Below are positions 36,842 through 46,590 of a DNA stretch of 59,970 bases, piece by piece (positions within the stretch are counted from its first letter, which is position 1; every line of letters begins with the position of its first letter). The translations under genes and the position numbers were made by a program. Where the stretch lies: NCBI RefSeq assembly GCF_002014825.1, contig NZ_MUYU01000009.1:174908-234877 (forward strand), in the 5' to 3' direction. The DNA comes from Moraxella pluranimalium (GTDB lineage Bacteria > Pseudomonadota > Gammaproteobacteria > Pseudomonadales > Moraxellaceae). The notes under the pieces are model-generated. The model saw nothing but the letters and a program-made list of their open reading frames with translations, was not told the DNA's origin and searched no databases.

Positions 36842-37753
36842 ATGATCGTCCGAGATAAATCCAATAGTTTAAAGCTATTGTTCGTGTGGCATGGCACGGT
36901 ACTGCCCAAAGTCTTACCCACCATCTTGGGCATCATGTCGTTATCGATGGTTGCTTGGGCGTTATCGCATTTTCAATTATATTCGGTAACCAGCGTTCCA
37001 GCGGTAGGATTTACCCTGTTTGGCGTGGTGATCTCGATTTTTCTTGGCTTTCGCAACAATGCCTGTTATGACCGCTGGTGGGAAGGTCGTAAGCTATGGG
37101 GTGCACTGATTGCCAATACTCGTCACCTAAGCCGTGATAGTCACTTTTTGTCCAGTCATGAGCGTGAAGTGCTATTGATGGATATGCTACTGTTTGTTGC
37201 GCTACTGCGAGATCGACTGCGGGGACAGCCTATCTGCCGAGCGCAGTTTGGTTATCGTCATATCGATAATGCACGACTTGATGCCCTTGATCTAGAAATC
37301 AACGCGCCACAACGAGTGCTTGAAACCATGCAAAAACAGCTGATTGATGCCGTCAATCAAGGCAAAATCAGTGATATCATTTACATGAGCATCCAAAAGC
37401 ACCTGATCGAGATGGGTAATATCCAAGCAGGCTGCGATCGTATTGTCAGCACGCCTTTGCCTTTGCCTTATTCAGTGCTACTACATCGTGCGGTATTTTG
37501 TTTTTGCTGGATGTTGCCTTTTGGGCTTGAATCGTTCATGGGGATTTGGACGCCATTTTTAGTGGGGTTTATGTCTTATTTGCTACTTGGGCTTGATGAG
37601 TTAAGCCGTCAGCTTGAAGAACCATTCGGTAGCGATGATCATGATCTACCCTTGGATACCATCGTGCGACTGATCGAGCGAGAAACCTTATCATTACTGG
37701 GTCAGCCATTGCCAGAAACCTGGCAAGCAGATCGACATTATAATTATTCTTAA
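36842..37753 (+). CDS. Bestrophin-family membrane protein (YneE/UPF0187)
   Basis: 303 aa. The bestrophin signature is visible: membrane segment around residues 20-55, then FLGFRNNACYDRWWEGRKLWG, and two later hydrophobic segments near residues 215-255. C-terminal PFG.DDHDLPLD matches the family's acidic motif. Bacterial bestrophins form pentameric ion channels. The selectivity here is unknown. It follows the racemase gene by 53 bp on the same strand. Confidence 0.9.
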   Translation: MIVRDKSNSLKLLFVWHGTVLPKVLPTILGIMSLSMVAWALSHFQLYSVTSVPAVGFTLFGVVISIFLGFRNNACYDRWWEGRKLWGALIANTRHLSRDSHFLSSHEREVLLMDMLLFVALLRDRLRGQPICRAQFGYRHIDNARLDALDLEINAPQRVLETMQKQLIDAVNQGKISDIIYMSIQKHLIEMGNIQAGCDRIVSTPLPLPYSVLLHRAVFCFCWMLPFGLESFMGIWTPFLVGFMSYLLLGLDELSRQLEEPFGSDDHDLPLDTIVRLIERETLSLLGQPLPETWQADRHYNYS

Positions 37754-37813
37754 CTTGATTGAGATGACGAATTTTATTAAGATATTTCTAAATTTTTATT
37801 ATATGAATCTATT

Positions 37814-38713
37814 ATGACTACCACGCCAACAGTCGCCGTGATCACATCAACCATCGGTCGCTCATCACTGCTTGATACCATTGATTGTATCAAAAAACAA
37901 AGCTACCCTTGTCGCCACTATGTTTTTGTGGATGGTGAGCAACATCATCAAGCAGTCAAAAAGATGGTCAAAGCACATCCTGAAATTGTCGTCACTTATC
38001 TGCCTGTCAGCACGGGTGCAACAGGTTTATATAATTCCGCCATCAATGCTATCGCACCATTTATCGCCACCGAAGATATTATTTGCTTTTTGGATGATGA
38101 TAACACCGTCACCACCAACCATGTTGAACAATTTGCAACCAATTTTAGTCGTTATAAAATTGATTACGCCTACTCATTGAGAAATTTTTACCTTGCAGAA
38201 GATAAGCTAACCTTTGCTGATAATTTGGACTCTTTGGGTTTTTGGATTAGTCCCTCTCAGATTGTTCTAGATGCACATTTTGAACTCAATGGCAAGATTT
38301 ACCGCAATCAAATCGCTCAAATAAGAAATAACCCAGCACTCATTGATGTAAATTGCATGGCACTAAAGCGTGAATTAGCACAGCAACTTGCAAGTACTTG
38401 GATGCAGACTGGCTATGGCAATGATCGCAACATCACACAAGCACTTCTGAGCAACTCAGAGGTTATAACGGGCTTATGCACAAGTATAAGAACTGTAAAT
38501 TATACTATGCACTTTGATAATTTTGTACAGCCGCCCCAAGAAGTCTATAACCAACTAGATGCCAAAACCAATAAGGATAAAAACATTATCAGAAAGCAAC
38601 TTTTCTTGCAGTATATGGAATACATTGATCGTATTGGCCAAGACTGTCGCCCGTGGGAAACTCCTACAATTTTCAAGAATGGTCAATTATACACACATTT
38701 TGACGACGCATAA
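37814..38713 (+). CDS. Glycosyltransferase family 2-like protein
   Basis: 299 aa. The GT-A start VAVITSTIGRSSLLDTIDCI, a CFLDDDN metal-binding DxD-type motif near residue 96 and a GATGLYNSAINAI segment indicate a nucleotide-sugar transferase. No membrane helix or signal is seen, so it is cytoplasmic. The acceptor (lipooligosaccharide or other glycan) is not deducible. It is more AT-rich than its neighbours, and no other glycan genes flank it, so it may be horizontally acquired. Confidence 0.8.
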   Translation: MTTTPTVAVITSTIGRSSLLDTIDCIKKQSYPCRHYVFVDGEQHHQAVKKMVKAHPEIVVTYLPVSTGATGLYNSAINAIAPFIATEDIICFLDDDNTVTTNHVEQFATNFSRYKIDYAYSLRNFYLAEDKLTFADNLDSLGFWISPSQIVLDAHFELNGKIYRNQIAQIRNNPALIDVNCMALKRELAQQLASTWMQTGYGNDRNITQALLSNSEVITGLCTSIRTVNYTMHFDNFVQPPQEVYNQLDAKTNKDKNIIRKQLFLQYMEYIDRIGQDCRPWETPTIFKNGQLYTHFDDA

Positions 38714-38717
38714 TCGT

Positions 38718-38745
38718 TTGACCCATCACAAAAAAATGGTACAAT
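38718..38745 (+). promoter_or_regulatory. Promoter of the trpGDC operon
   Basis: TTGACC (38718-38723) and TACAAT (38740-38745) with 16-bp spacing, about 47 nt before trpG. No trp attenuator leader peptide is evident in the short gap. Confidence 0.7.
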
Positions 38746-38792
38746 AACATAATTTTGCCCGCAAGGGATGTCTTACCTTAAGGATAATCAGC

Positions 38793-39416
38793 ATGATTCT
38801 CATGATCGACAACTATTGCAGTTTTACTTATAATATTGTTCAATATTTTGGAGAACTTAAGCAAGACATCACCGTTTGGCGTAATAACGAAACCACACTT
38901 GATGAGATTATTGCACTTGCCCCAAAAGCCATCGTACTTGGCCCTGGTCCATGTAGTCCAACCGAAGCTGGCGTGACGCTTGAGATTCTTGAGAAGCTCT
39001 CTGGTCAAATCCCTATCTTAGGCGTGTGTCTTGGTCATCAAGCCATCGGTCAAGCCTTTGGTGGTCAAGTGGTACGAGCCGGCGAAGTGATGCACGGCAG
39101 ACTTTCCAAGATTCATCACACTGCCCAAGGCGTGTTTGCAAACTTGCCAAATCCATTCACCGCCACCCGCTATCATTCATTGGTGATTGATAAAAATACC
39201 TTACCTGAGTGTTTAGAGATTACTGCTTGGACAACTCATGATGATGGCAGTATGCAAGAAATCATGGGTGTACGCCACAAGACGCTCGATGTCGAAGGCG
39301 TGCAATTTCACCCCGAATCCATCCTAAGCGAACATGGCTATCAGCTGTTTAATAATTTTCTAAAACGCTGTGGGCTGGCTGTGCTTGATGATGACAAACT
39401 CCCTGAAGTTGCCTAA
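38793..39416 (+). CDS. trpG: Anthranilate synthase glutamine amidotransferase subunit
   Basis: 207 aa class I glutamine amidotransferase. The catalytic cysteine is C79 in [15 protein letters not shown], and the His-Glu pair is in [20 protein letters not shown] at the start is typical of TrpG/PabA, so it may also serve 4-aminodeoxychorismate synthesis. The large partner TrpE is not in the window. Operon order is trpG-trpD-trpC, then trpS. Confidence 0.95.
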   Translation: MILMIDNYCSFTYNIVQYFGELKQDITVWRNNETTLDEIIALAPKAIVLGPGPCSPTEAGVTLEILEKLSGQIPILGVCLGHQAIGQAFGGQVVRAGEVMHGRLSKIHHTAQGVFANLPNPFTATRYHSLVIDKNTLPECLEITAWTTHDDGSMQEIMGVRHKTLDVEGVQFHPESILSEHGYQLFNNFLKRCGLAVLDDDKLPEVA

Positions 39417-39439
39417 TTGACAAACCCTTAAGGAAATCT

Positions 39440-40528
39440 ATGCAAACTGCCATCAAAAGCCCAAGCGACATCGCCGAATTATCCGATGATGCCATCCATG
39501 CCATCTTGACCGATGCGCTTGCCAAGCTACTCAAGCACATTGATTTGACCGATGCGCATATGCGTGAAGTGATGCTCATCATCATGCAGGGTCGCTGTCC
39601 TGATGCACTGATGGGTGCACTGCTCATCGCCCTGCGTGAAAAAGGCGAATCCATCGGCGAGATTAGCACCTGCGCCAAGACCATGCTTGAGCTGGCTGAC
39701 ACCATCAGCATCCGTGATGCCAATGCTGTGGACATCGTCGGCACAGGTGGTGATGGCTCAAATCTATTCAATGTCTCCACCGCATCCGCCTTTGTGGCAG
39801 CAGCGGCAGGCGTAACCATCGCCAAGCATGGTAACCGTGGCGTCTCCACCGCTTCAGGCTCATCAGATGTGCTGACTCAAGCAGGCGTCAAGCTGGATAT
39901 CGCCATCGATAAGACTCGTCAAGCTATTGATGACATCGGTATCGGCTTTTTATTTGCGCCAAATCATCACCCTGCCATGCGCCATGCCATCGGTGTGCGT
40001 CGTCAGCTCAAGGTACGCACGATTTTTAATATCTTGGGCCCATTGACCAACCCTGCTCATGTCAAGCGAGCAGTGATTGGTGTCTTTAGCCCTGAGCTGT
40101 GCGAGCCGTTGGCATATGTCTTTGAGAAGCTTGGACTACATCATGTGTTGGTCGTGCATTCGGCCGATGGCTTGGATGAATTTAGCCTAGCGACCGCCAC
40201 CCGAGTCGCCGAGCTCAAAGACGGTCAAGTGCGTGTCTATGACTGCAACCCCGAAGACTTGGGCATCGCATCCAAGACCTTGCATGGCTTACAAGTCGCT
40301 TCATCTACCGAAAGCCTTGCACTGATCAAACAAGCCCTGCAAGCAGGCGAAGCAGACGTCACCACCCAAAAAGCTCGTGAGATGATTGCCATCAATGCCG
40401 GTGCTGCCATCTATGTCGCAGGACTGGCAAGCACGCATCAAGACGGTGTACAGCTCGCCCTAGAAGTGCTAAGTAGCGGTAAAGCATGGCAAAAATTAAG
40501 CGAGTTTGCCGCTTTTACCCAAAGCTAA
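39440..40528 (+). CDS. trpD: Anthranilate phosphoribosyltransferase
   Basis: 362 aa. VDIVGTGGDGSNLFNVSTA (PRPP site), KHGNRGVSTASGSSDVL, and the NPAHVKRAVIGVF region identify TrpD. It transfers phosphoribose from PRPP to anthranilate. It lies 23 bp after trpG. An AAGGA box precedes the ATG. Confidence 0.97.
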   Translation: MQTAIKSPSDIAELSDDAIHAILTDALAKLLKHIDLTDAHMREVMLIIMQGRCPDALMGALLIALREKGESIGEISTCAKTMLELADTISIRDANAVDIVGTGGDGSNLFNVSTASAFVAAAAGVTIAKHGNRGVSTASGSSDVLTQAGVKLDIAIDKTRQAIDDIGIGFLFAPNHHPAMRHAIGVRRQLKVRTIFNILGPLTNPAHVKRAVIGVFSPELCEPLAYVFEKLGLHHVLVVHSADGLDEFSLATATRVAELKDGQVRVYDCNPEDLGIASKTLHGLQVASSTESLALIKQALQAGEADVTTQKAREMIAINAGAAIYVAGLASTHQDGVQLALEVLSSGKAWQKLSEFAAFTQS

Positions 40529-40562
40529 CCGATCAAATATTTTAATATAATTAAGAACTCTT

Positions 40563-41387
40563 ATGACCAATACACCAAGTATATTACAAAAAATCGTCGC
40601 CACCAAATTTGACGAAATACAGGCTGCCAAAGCCAATATCAGCCAAGATGAGCTACTTATCAAAGCCCAAGCACATACGCCACGGGGCTTTGCTAAGGCG
40701 TTACGAGCCATCGACACCAGTACAGGCGCAATCGGCATCATCAGCGAAGTCAAAAAAGCATCGCCATCAAAAGGCATCATCTGTCAAAACTTTGACCCCG
40801 TCATCGCTGCCACAGGCTATGAAAAAGCAGGCGCAACTTGCCTATCAGTGCTTACCGACCGTGATTATTTTCAAGGCCATGATGATTATCTGATCGCCGC
40901 CCGCTCTGCCGTGAGCCTGCCTGTACTGCGTAAAGATTTTATGGTGGATGAATACCAAATCATCGAGTCTGCCGCCATCGGTGCTGACTGCATCCTGCTG
41001 ATCATGGCGTGCCTAGATGATGACACCATCCATCATTTGCACAAGACTGCCATTGATCTAGGGCTTGATGTCTTAATCGAGATTCACACCCAAGATGAGC
41101 TTGAGCGAGCATTACGCCTGCCAAAATCATCGCACAATATCTATGGCATCAATAACCGTGATTTAAATACCTTTCAAGTTGATCTTGAACATAGCATTCG
41201 CCTAAGTCAGCAACTATTTGCCGCGCTCGGTGATGATGCTTTGGTGGTGAGCGAAAGCGGTCTGAATGATGCTGATGACATTCATTTGATGCAAAGCAAC
41301 AACATTCATCATTTTTTGATCGGTGAGCAGTTTATGAAAACTGACAATGCAGGCGATGCCCTTGCCAAGCTACTAAGCACCATCTAA
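40563..41387 (+). CDS. trpC: Indole-3-glycerol phosphate synthase
   Basis: 274 aa TIM-barrel enzyme, without the TrpF fusion found in E. coli. ISEVKKASPSKGII (catalytic lysine region), VLTDRDYFQG, LRKDFMVDEYQI and YGINNRDLNTF are all present. It closes the indole ring in tryptophan synthesis. It lies 34 bp after trpD. Confidence 0.97.
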   Translation: MTNTPSILQKIVATKFDEIQAAKANISQDELLIKAQAHTPRGFAKALRAIDTSTGAIGIISEVKKASPSKGIICQNFDPVIAATGYEKAGATCLSVLTDRDYFQGHDDYLIAARSAVSLPVLRKDFMVDEYQIIESAAIGADCILLIMACLDDDTIHHLHKTAIDLGLDVLIEIHTQDELERALRLPKSSHNIYGINNRDLNTFQVDLEHSIRLSQQLFAALGDDALVVSESGLNDADDIHLMQSNNIHHFLIGEQFMKTDNAGDALAKLLSTI

Positions 41388-41436
41388 GCTACTATTGTTT
41401 AATTTTATTGATATATTATAAATACTGGATCATCTT

Positions 41437-42495
41437 ATGAGCGAGCAAAAAAAACGCATTTTAACAGGTATCACCACCACAGGCATTCCACATCTGGGTA
41501 ACTATGTCGGCTCAATTCGCCCTGCCATCGCATCTGCCAAAGCCGCGATAGATGCAGGTGATGGCGACGCTTTTTTCTTTTTGGCGGATTATCATGGCAT
41601 CATCAAATGCTTTGATCCTGAAGAAATCCACCGCTCAACCCGTGCCATTGCTGCAACTTGGCTCGCCTGCGGTCTTGACCCTGAGCAAGTCACCTTTTAT
41701 CGCCAATCAGACATTCCTGAGATTCCTGAGCTTGCCTGGGTGCTCAACTGCTCATGCGCCAAAGGTCTTATGAACCGTGCGCACGCTTATAAGGCAGCTG
41801 TCGATGCCAATCTGGCCAAAGAAGATACCGATCCCGATTTTGGTATCAGCATGGGATTGTTCAGCTATCCTGTATTAATGTCAGCAGATATTTTGATATT
41901 CAACGCCACTCATGTGCCTGTGGGCAAAGATCAGATTCAGCACATTGAAATGGCTCGTGACATTGCAGGGACTTTTAATTTTAAATACAAGCCACTGTTT
42001 ACTGAGCCAAGTGCCGTCGTCGATGAAAACACGCCACTATTGACTGGGCTTGATGGTCGCAAGATGTCAAAAAGCTATGGCAACACCATTCCGCTATTTG
42101 GCGATGGCAATCCGCAGATTGACCCCGAAAAAGCTCTCAAAAAAGCCATCATGCAGATTGTCACCAACTCGCAAGCACCCGAAGAGCCAAAAGACCCTGA
42201 CAACTGCACGATTTTTGAGATTTATAAGGCATTTGCCACGACGGACGAAATCAATGAACTTGCCGAGCAGTATCGCCGTGGCATCGGCTGGGGTGATGCC
42301 AAAGAAATCCTGTTTAACAAAATCAACAGTGAAATCGCCCCCTACCGTGCTCGCTATCTTGAGCTGATGAACAATCCAAAAGAGCTTGAAGAAATTCTAC
42401 AAATGGGCGCTGTCAAAGCACGCCGTCAAGCCCAAAAACAGCTGGATAAGACACGCCGTGCCATCGGTATCAAGCCATTAGCCAAGCTTAAATAA
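41437..42495 (+). CDS. trpS: Tryptophanyl-tRNA synthetase
   Basis: 352 aa class I synthetase with [14 protein letters not shown] (HIGH-type) and [10 protein letters not shown] (KMSKS) motifs. It charges tRNA-Trp. Position right after trpGDC (49 bp) suggests coordinated tryptophan use, and scpA follows after 3 bp. Confidence 0.97.
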   Translation: MSEQKKRILTGITTTGIPHLGNYVGSIRPAIASAKAAIDAGDGDAFFFLADYHGIIKCFDPEEIHRSTRAIAATWLACGLDPEQVTFYRQSDIPEIPELAWVLNCSCAKGLMNRAHAYKAAVDANLAKEDTDPDFGISMGLFSYPVLMSADILIFNATHVPVGKDQIQHIEMARDIAGTFNFKYKPLFTEPSAVVDENTPLLTGLDGRKMSKSYGNTIPLFGDGNPQIDPEKALKKAIMQIVTNSQAPEEPKDPDNCTIFEIYKAFATTDEINELAEQYRRGIGWGDAKEILFNKINSEIAPYRARYLELMNNPKELEEILQMGAVKARRQAQKQLDKTRRAIGIKPLAKLK

Positions 42496-42498
42496 TTC

Positions 42499-43398
42499 AT
42501 GAGCGATACAGCTTTGTCCACACCGATGGACGACCAAACGCAGACAGAAACGGGCGTGCGTATTTATGACACGCCTGTGCTGAGCCTGCCTGAAGATTTG
42601 TACATTCCGCCACAGGCGTTTGCCATTTGGCTTGAGCAGTTTGCCGGCCCGTTGGATTTTTTGTTGTATTTGGTTAAGAAAAATAATTTTGACTTAACCG
42701 AAACCGCCATTTTACCCATTACTGAGCAATACCTAAGCTATATCAATGACTTAGACGAAGAATATTTTGAGCTGGCGGGTGATTATCTGCTGATGGCAAG
42801 CACGCTGATTGCCATCAAATCCGAGCTACTATTGCCACAACCTGAAATCGCTGATGATGAAATCAGTCCAAAGGCTCGCTTGATTCAGCGACTCGAAGAA
42901 TACGCCCAAATCAAAAAAGCGGCACAGCGTATTGATCAGCTGCTACGCCTTGAGCGAGATGTGTTTTTGGCGTATGCCAGCTTCCCAAGTAGTGAAGCGA
43001 TGCAACGAGAATTGCCCAATTATTCACCGCAAATCTTGGTCAATAGCCTTGTAAATATGCAAATCCGCCCTGATTTTAGCGGACATACGGTAAAGATTGA
43101 CCCTGTGCCACTGCCTGAGCGCATTGCAATGATTACTCGTACGATGAGCGAAAAAGGCGTCAGCACCTTTGCCGAACTACTGGATAAATCACAAGGTAAG
43201 CTTGGTATCGTGGTGAGCTTTGTGGCGGTGCTTGAGCTGATTAAGCGTGGCTTTATTGGCTTTGACACACCCGAAATCGAAAGCTTTGATGATGACTTTG
43301 ATCACAGTGAAGCTAAGTCAAATAAATCAAAAAAACGCCAAGCGCCGAGCAATTTTGGGCGAGATTTACGCCATCAGACACTACACTGGCTACATTAA
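42499..43398 (+). CDS. scpA: Segregation and condensation protein A (kleisin)
   Basis: 299 aa. The N-terminal FAGPLDFLLYLVKKNNFDLTE is the ScpA SMC-binding kleisin segment. An acidic central part follows, and the C-terminal winged-helix region (GKLGIVVSFVAVLELIKRGFI) completes the fold. It bridges SMC-like heads with ScpB for chromosome compaction. The gap to trpS is 3 bp and to scpB 15 bp. Confidence 0.95.
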   Translation: MSDTALSTPMDDQTQTETGVRIYDTPVLSLPEDLYIPPQAFAIWLEQFAGPLDFLLYLVKKNNFDLTETAILPITEQYLSYINDLDEEYFELAGDYLLMASTLIAIKSELLLPQPEIADDEISPKARLIQRLEEYAQIKKAAQRIDQLLRLERDVFLAYASFPSSEAMQRELPNYSPQILVNSLVNMQIRPDFSGHTVKIDPVPLPERIAMITRTMSEKGVSTFAELLDKSQGKLGIVVSFVAVLELIKRGFIGFDTPEIESFDDDFDHSEAKSNKSKKRQAPSNFGRDLRHQTLHWLH

Positions 43399-43413
43399 TT
43401 TTTTAGGATAATT

Positions 43414-43986
43414 ATGACCGAAACCGCCAACGATTCTGCCTTTATCCAAGCACACCAAAAAGCTGAAGTGTTTAGCCGCTATATCGAAGTTTTGCTCCAC
43501 GCCAGTGAGTCGCCACTGACCGACAACGATCTAAAAAAGCATCTGATGATGAGCAACAGCGAGCTGACCGCCGCCCTTGCCGTGCTACAACAGCGTCTAT
43601 CATCGGGCGTTTTGACATTAAACAAAACGGCGAGCGGCTATCGATTGCAAATCAAAGACAGCTACAGCGGGCTGATTCAGCAGGTCTTTCCTGAACGTCT
43701 AGAAAACCTAAGCCAGGCACTGCTTGAGACCTTGAGCGTCATCGCCTATAAGCAACCTGTCACTCGCTCGGATATTGAGCAAGTGCGTGGTGTGACGGTG
43801 TCAAGCCATATTCTAAGACAGCTGTTTGATAAGGGCTGGATTATCGAAAATGGCTACAAAGACACGCTAGGTCGCCCTGCGCTACTACACACCACTAAGG
43901 CATTTTTGGATGCGTTTGGGCTAAATAGCCTAGATGAGCTACCGCCTTTGCCGGATTTAGAAAGATTGAATGTGCGATCAAATTAG
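43414..43986 (+). CDS. scpB: Segregation and condensation protein B
   Basis: 190 aa with two winged-helix domains. LLHASESPLTDNDLKKHL and LETLSVIAYKQPVTRSDIEQVRGV (in the family these carry the dimer and kleisin contacts) are diagnostic. It pairs with ScpA. The operon ends here. About 220 bp of AT-rich spacer without genes follow. Confidence 0.95.
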   Translation: MTETANDSAFIQAHQKAEVFSRYIEVLLHASESPLTDNDLKKHLMMSNSELTAALAVLQQRLSSGVLTLNKTASGYRLQIKDSYSGLIQQVFPERLENLSQALLETLSVIAYKQPVTRSDIEQVRGVTVSSHILRQLFDKGWIIENGYKDTLGRPALLHTTKAFLDAFGLNSLDELPPLPDLERLNVRSN

Positions 43987-44204
43987 CCTTTGCCGACGAG
44001 TATAGATTGCCAAAGCTAATAAAAAATACCGCACAGCATCAAAAAAATATCTGTAAATATAGCAAGAAATTGAAACTGCAAACAGGTAGTTTCTCCAACG
44101 CTTGCCTATCAGTTGATTTTTATTTATAATTTATTTTATCTAATACAATCTTAGCGATTTTGCATTTCGCTTGTTATGGACATTGGTTATTATTAAGGAC
44201 AATA

Positions 44205-45005
44205 ATGGAACAAATTAAAACTTTATTACAATCTGCCGACAGCCTAATCATCAGCGCAGGGGCAGGCATGGGTGTTGATTCTGGCTTGCCTGATTTTCGG
44301 GGCAATAGCGGTATGTGGCAGGCCTATCCTGAGCTTGGCAGACAGCAGATGGATTTTGCCAGTATTGCCAACCCGCAAGCGTTCGCCGAAAATCCCCGCT
44401 TGGCTTGGGGATTTTATGGTCATCGCTTGGCATTGTACCGCAAAACCATGCCACACGCAGGATTTGAGTGTCTATTAAAAATCGCCGAACACCTTGATTT
44501 GCCATACTTCGTCTTTACCAGCAATGTGGATGGGCAGTTTGTCAAAGCAGGATTTGACCCTGAGCGAATCTATGAATGTCACGGCTCTATTCACCATCTG
44601 CAATGCACCAAGCCCTGCTGTGATGAGATTTGGACTGCTGATATCGAGCCTGTGATTGACAATGAGAAATGTTTGTGGCTTGGTGAGCTGCCAAGCTGTC
44701 CGCATTGTGGTAGCCTTGCTCGTCCCAATATCTTGATGTTTGGCGATTGGCATTGGATTGGCGCGCGTAGCGATGAGCAAGAATCACGCCTACAGCAATT
44801 TCTTGACAAGCACCAAAACCCTGTAGTCATTGAAATGGGTGCAGGCGTTGCGATACCGACCGTACGACGATTTGGTGAGCGTTTCGCCCCCAATCTGATT
44901 CGCATCAATCCACGAGATCATGCTCTACCTGCTCGTGGTGGCATCAGCTTGCCTATGGGCGCAAAGGCAGGCGTTGAGATGATTTGGCAGTCGCTTATTG
45001 GGTGA
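44205..45005 (+). CDS. Sir2-family NAD-dependent protein deacylase
   Basis: 266 aa from the ATG at 44205 (AAGGAC box upstream). The longer reading from 44160 lacks support. The Rossmann NAD motif is GAGMGVDSGLPDFRG, followed by FTSNVDGQF (in place of the usual TQNIDGLH), the catalytic histidine in ECHGSI, and zinc cysteines CTKPCC...CPHCG. It is intact. The unusual TSNVDGQF motif marks a bacterial subclass with poorly known substrates. No defence-type partner gene is adjacent. Confidence 0.88.
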   Translation: MEQIKTLLQSADSLIISAGAGMGVDSGLPDFRGNSGMWQAYPELGRQQMDFASIANPQAFAENPRLAWGFYGHRLALYRKTMPHAGFECLLKIAEHLDLPYFVFTSNVDGQFVKAGFDPERIYECHGSIHHLQCTKPCCDEIWTADIEPVIDNEKCLWLGELPSCPHCGSLARPNILMFGDWHWIGARSDEQESRLQQFLDKHQNPVVIEMGAGVAIPTVRRFGERFAPNLIRINPRDHALPARGGISLPMGAKAGVEMIWQSLIG

Positions 45006-45159
45006 TTTTGGGTAAAGTCTTGGTACGCAGGGTTTGTGATTAACAGCCATCCAAATTACAAACCCACACCCAAAACGCTTTGCGCCATTTCTTAAAATCC
45101 TGTATAATGAGAAATTCAACATTGCGAAATGTTATTATCCACTTATCAGGAAATTTATC

Positions 45160-46137
45160 ATGACTGAACAATTCACCCCCGACATCACTGATAACATCGA
45201 CGGCAAGCCCGTTGGCGAAAAGCTACAAAAACTGCTGGCTCGTATCGGTCTAGGCTCTCGCCGTGGACTTGAAGAAATCATCAAAGCCGGTCGTATCTCC
45301 ATCAATGGCAAAGTTGCCACCTTAGGCGATCGCGCCACCTTGACCGACGAAATCCGTGTCGATGGTCGCCCTGTCCGCCTAAAAGCCGAACGAGAAAAAC
45401 GCCGCCGTGTGCTTGCCTATTATAAGCCCGAAGGGGAAATCTGTTCTGTCAGCGATCCTGAAGGTCGCCCAACAGTATTTGACCGCTTGCCAAAGCTGAC
45501 TGGCGATCGCTGGGTGATGGTGGGTCGTCTTGACATCAACTCATCAGGACTTTTGTTATTCACCAATGATGGTGAGCTTGCCCATCGCTTGATGCACCCA
45601 TCAAGCCAAGTGGTGCGTGAATATGCCGTGCGTGTGCTGGGCGAAGTCACCCCACAAATCGCCAGCACTCTGACCGCAGGTGTCGAGCTCGAAGATGGCT
45701 TTGCCAAATTTGACGACATCAAAGAAGGCGGCGGCACGGGTGTCAATAAATGGTATCATGTCACCATCAAAGAAGGTCGCAAGCGTGAAGTGCGCCGTAT
45801 GTTCGAAAGCCAAGCCCTAAAGGTCTCGCGCCTAATTCGCACCCGCTATGGCACGATGATTTTGCCAAAAGAGCTGCGCACTGGTCGCTTTATTGAGCTG
45901 GATGCCAAAGAAATTGGCAAACTGGTCGAATCTGTCGGTCTGCGTCAGCGTCAAGGCACGGGTCTGAACACCGCCACCAAAGAAAAACAAGCTCGTATTC
46001 ACAAAAAACCGCTCAAATCTCGTGAAGTGCGTCGCAAAAAGCACGAAGAATACGAACGCCGTCAAGAACGCCAAGAGCGTCGCCCATCACAAAAGACGCC
46101 ATCATTTAAGACAGCGAAATTTGTTAAAATTGATTAG
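45160..46137 (+). CDS. rluB: 23S rRNA pseudouridine(2605) synthase
   Basis: 325 aa. An N-terminal S4 RNA-binding domain ([21 protein letters not shown]) precedes the RsuA-family core with [20 protein letters not shown], which holds the catalytic aspartate. A basic C-terminal tail of about 60 residues (repeated KK, RR, EERR) is typical of RluB. It is followed by a clear terminator. Confidence 0.95.
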   Translation: MTEQFTPDITDNIDGKPVGEKLQKLLARIGLGSRRGLEEIIKAGRISINGKVATLGDRATLTDEIRVDGRPVRLKAEREKRRRVLAYYKPEGEICSVSDPEGRPTVFDRLPKLTGDRWVMVGRLDINSSGLLLFTNDGELAHRLMHPSSQVVREYAVRVLGEVTPQIASTLTAGVELEDGFAKFDDIKEGGGTGVNKWYHVTIKEGRKREVRRMFESQALKVSRLIRTRYGTMILPKELRTGRFIELDAKEIGKLVESVGLRQRQGTGLNTATKEKQARIHKKPLKSREVRRKKHEEYERRQERQERRPSQKTPSFKTAKFVKID

Positions 46138-46157
46138 TTTTTGTACATGATGATTAT

Positions 46158-46190
46158 GGTGGTGTATGCTAAGCTTGCACCACCTTTTTT
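46158..46190 (+). terminator. Terminator of rluB
   Basis: GGTGGTG/CACCACC stem with a 13-base loop followed by six Ts, 20 bp after the stop codon. Confidence 0.85.
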
Positions 46191-46431
46191 CTTGACTATT
46201 GATTTTATTTATCAATAATCCCATCGCTATCATACAAATAAATAGACAGGATAAGCATTTCATAAACACAGTTTTTATGTAACGCAATTCTTGCTACCAT
46301 CACAAATTTCAGTTACAAAAAAGTCAAAATCCGCCATCAGCACAAAAGCCTTATCAATCAAGGCTTTGGCAAAAAATACGCCAAATCAATCACAAAAATT
46401 ATTTTTTGACAAGCTTTTATTTTGAGAATTT

Positions 46432-46479
46432 TTCGGCTATATTGTGCAAAGTTTCTATCATCAATACTAGATATGGTAT
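46432..46479 (+). promoter_or_regulatory. Candidate pair of NrdR boxes upstream of nrdA
   Basis: ATACTAGATATGGTAT (46464-46479) resembles the 16-bp NrdR box (central ATAT, near-palindromic). A weaker half-matching site, with ATATTGTG, occupies 46432-46447. Their starts are 32 bp apart, three helical turns, as NrdR box pairs commonly are. NrdR would repress nrdA when dATP is plentiful. nrdR is not in the window. Confidence 0.45.
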
Positions 46480-46590
46480 TTTTGATACTCAAGCTAACTA
46501 CTATGGATAGCCCAGTCATCGGCGATATAAGCCGTTGAAAATTCATCAAATACCACCTTGTTTTCTATCAATTACGGATACACGAGCGAC

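Larger units (their letters stand above)
46138..46590. other. Intergenic region between rluB and nrdA (453 bp)
   Basis: No gene is supported. It holds the rluB terminator (46158-46190) and the nrdA control region with two candidate NrdR boxes (46432-46479). A perfect TTGACA at 46406-46411 has no -10 box at normal spacing, so the promoter is unresolved. Confidence 0.6.

Noticed and set aside
44205..45005. Sirtuin as part of an antiphage NADase system (Thoeris or DSR-like)
   Set aside because: It is a stand-alone deacylase-size protein with zinc cysteines and no defence partner. It lies among housekeeping genes.
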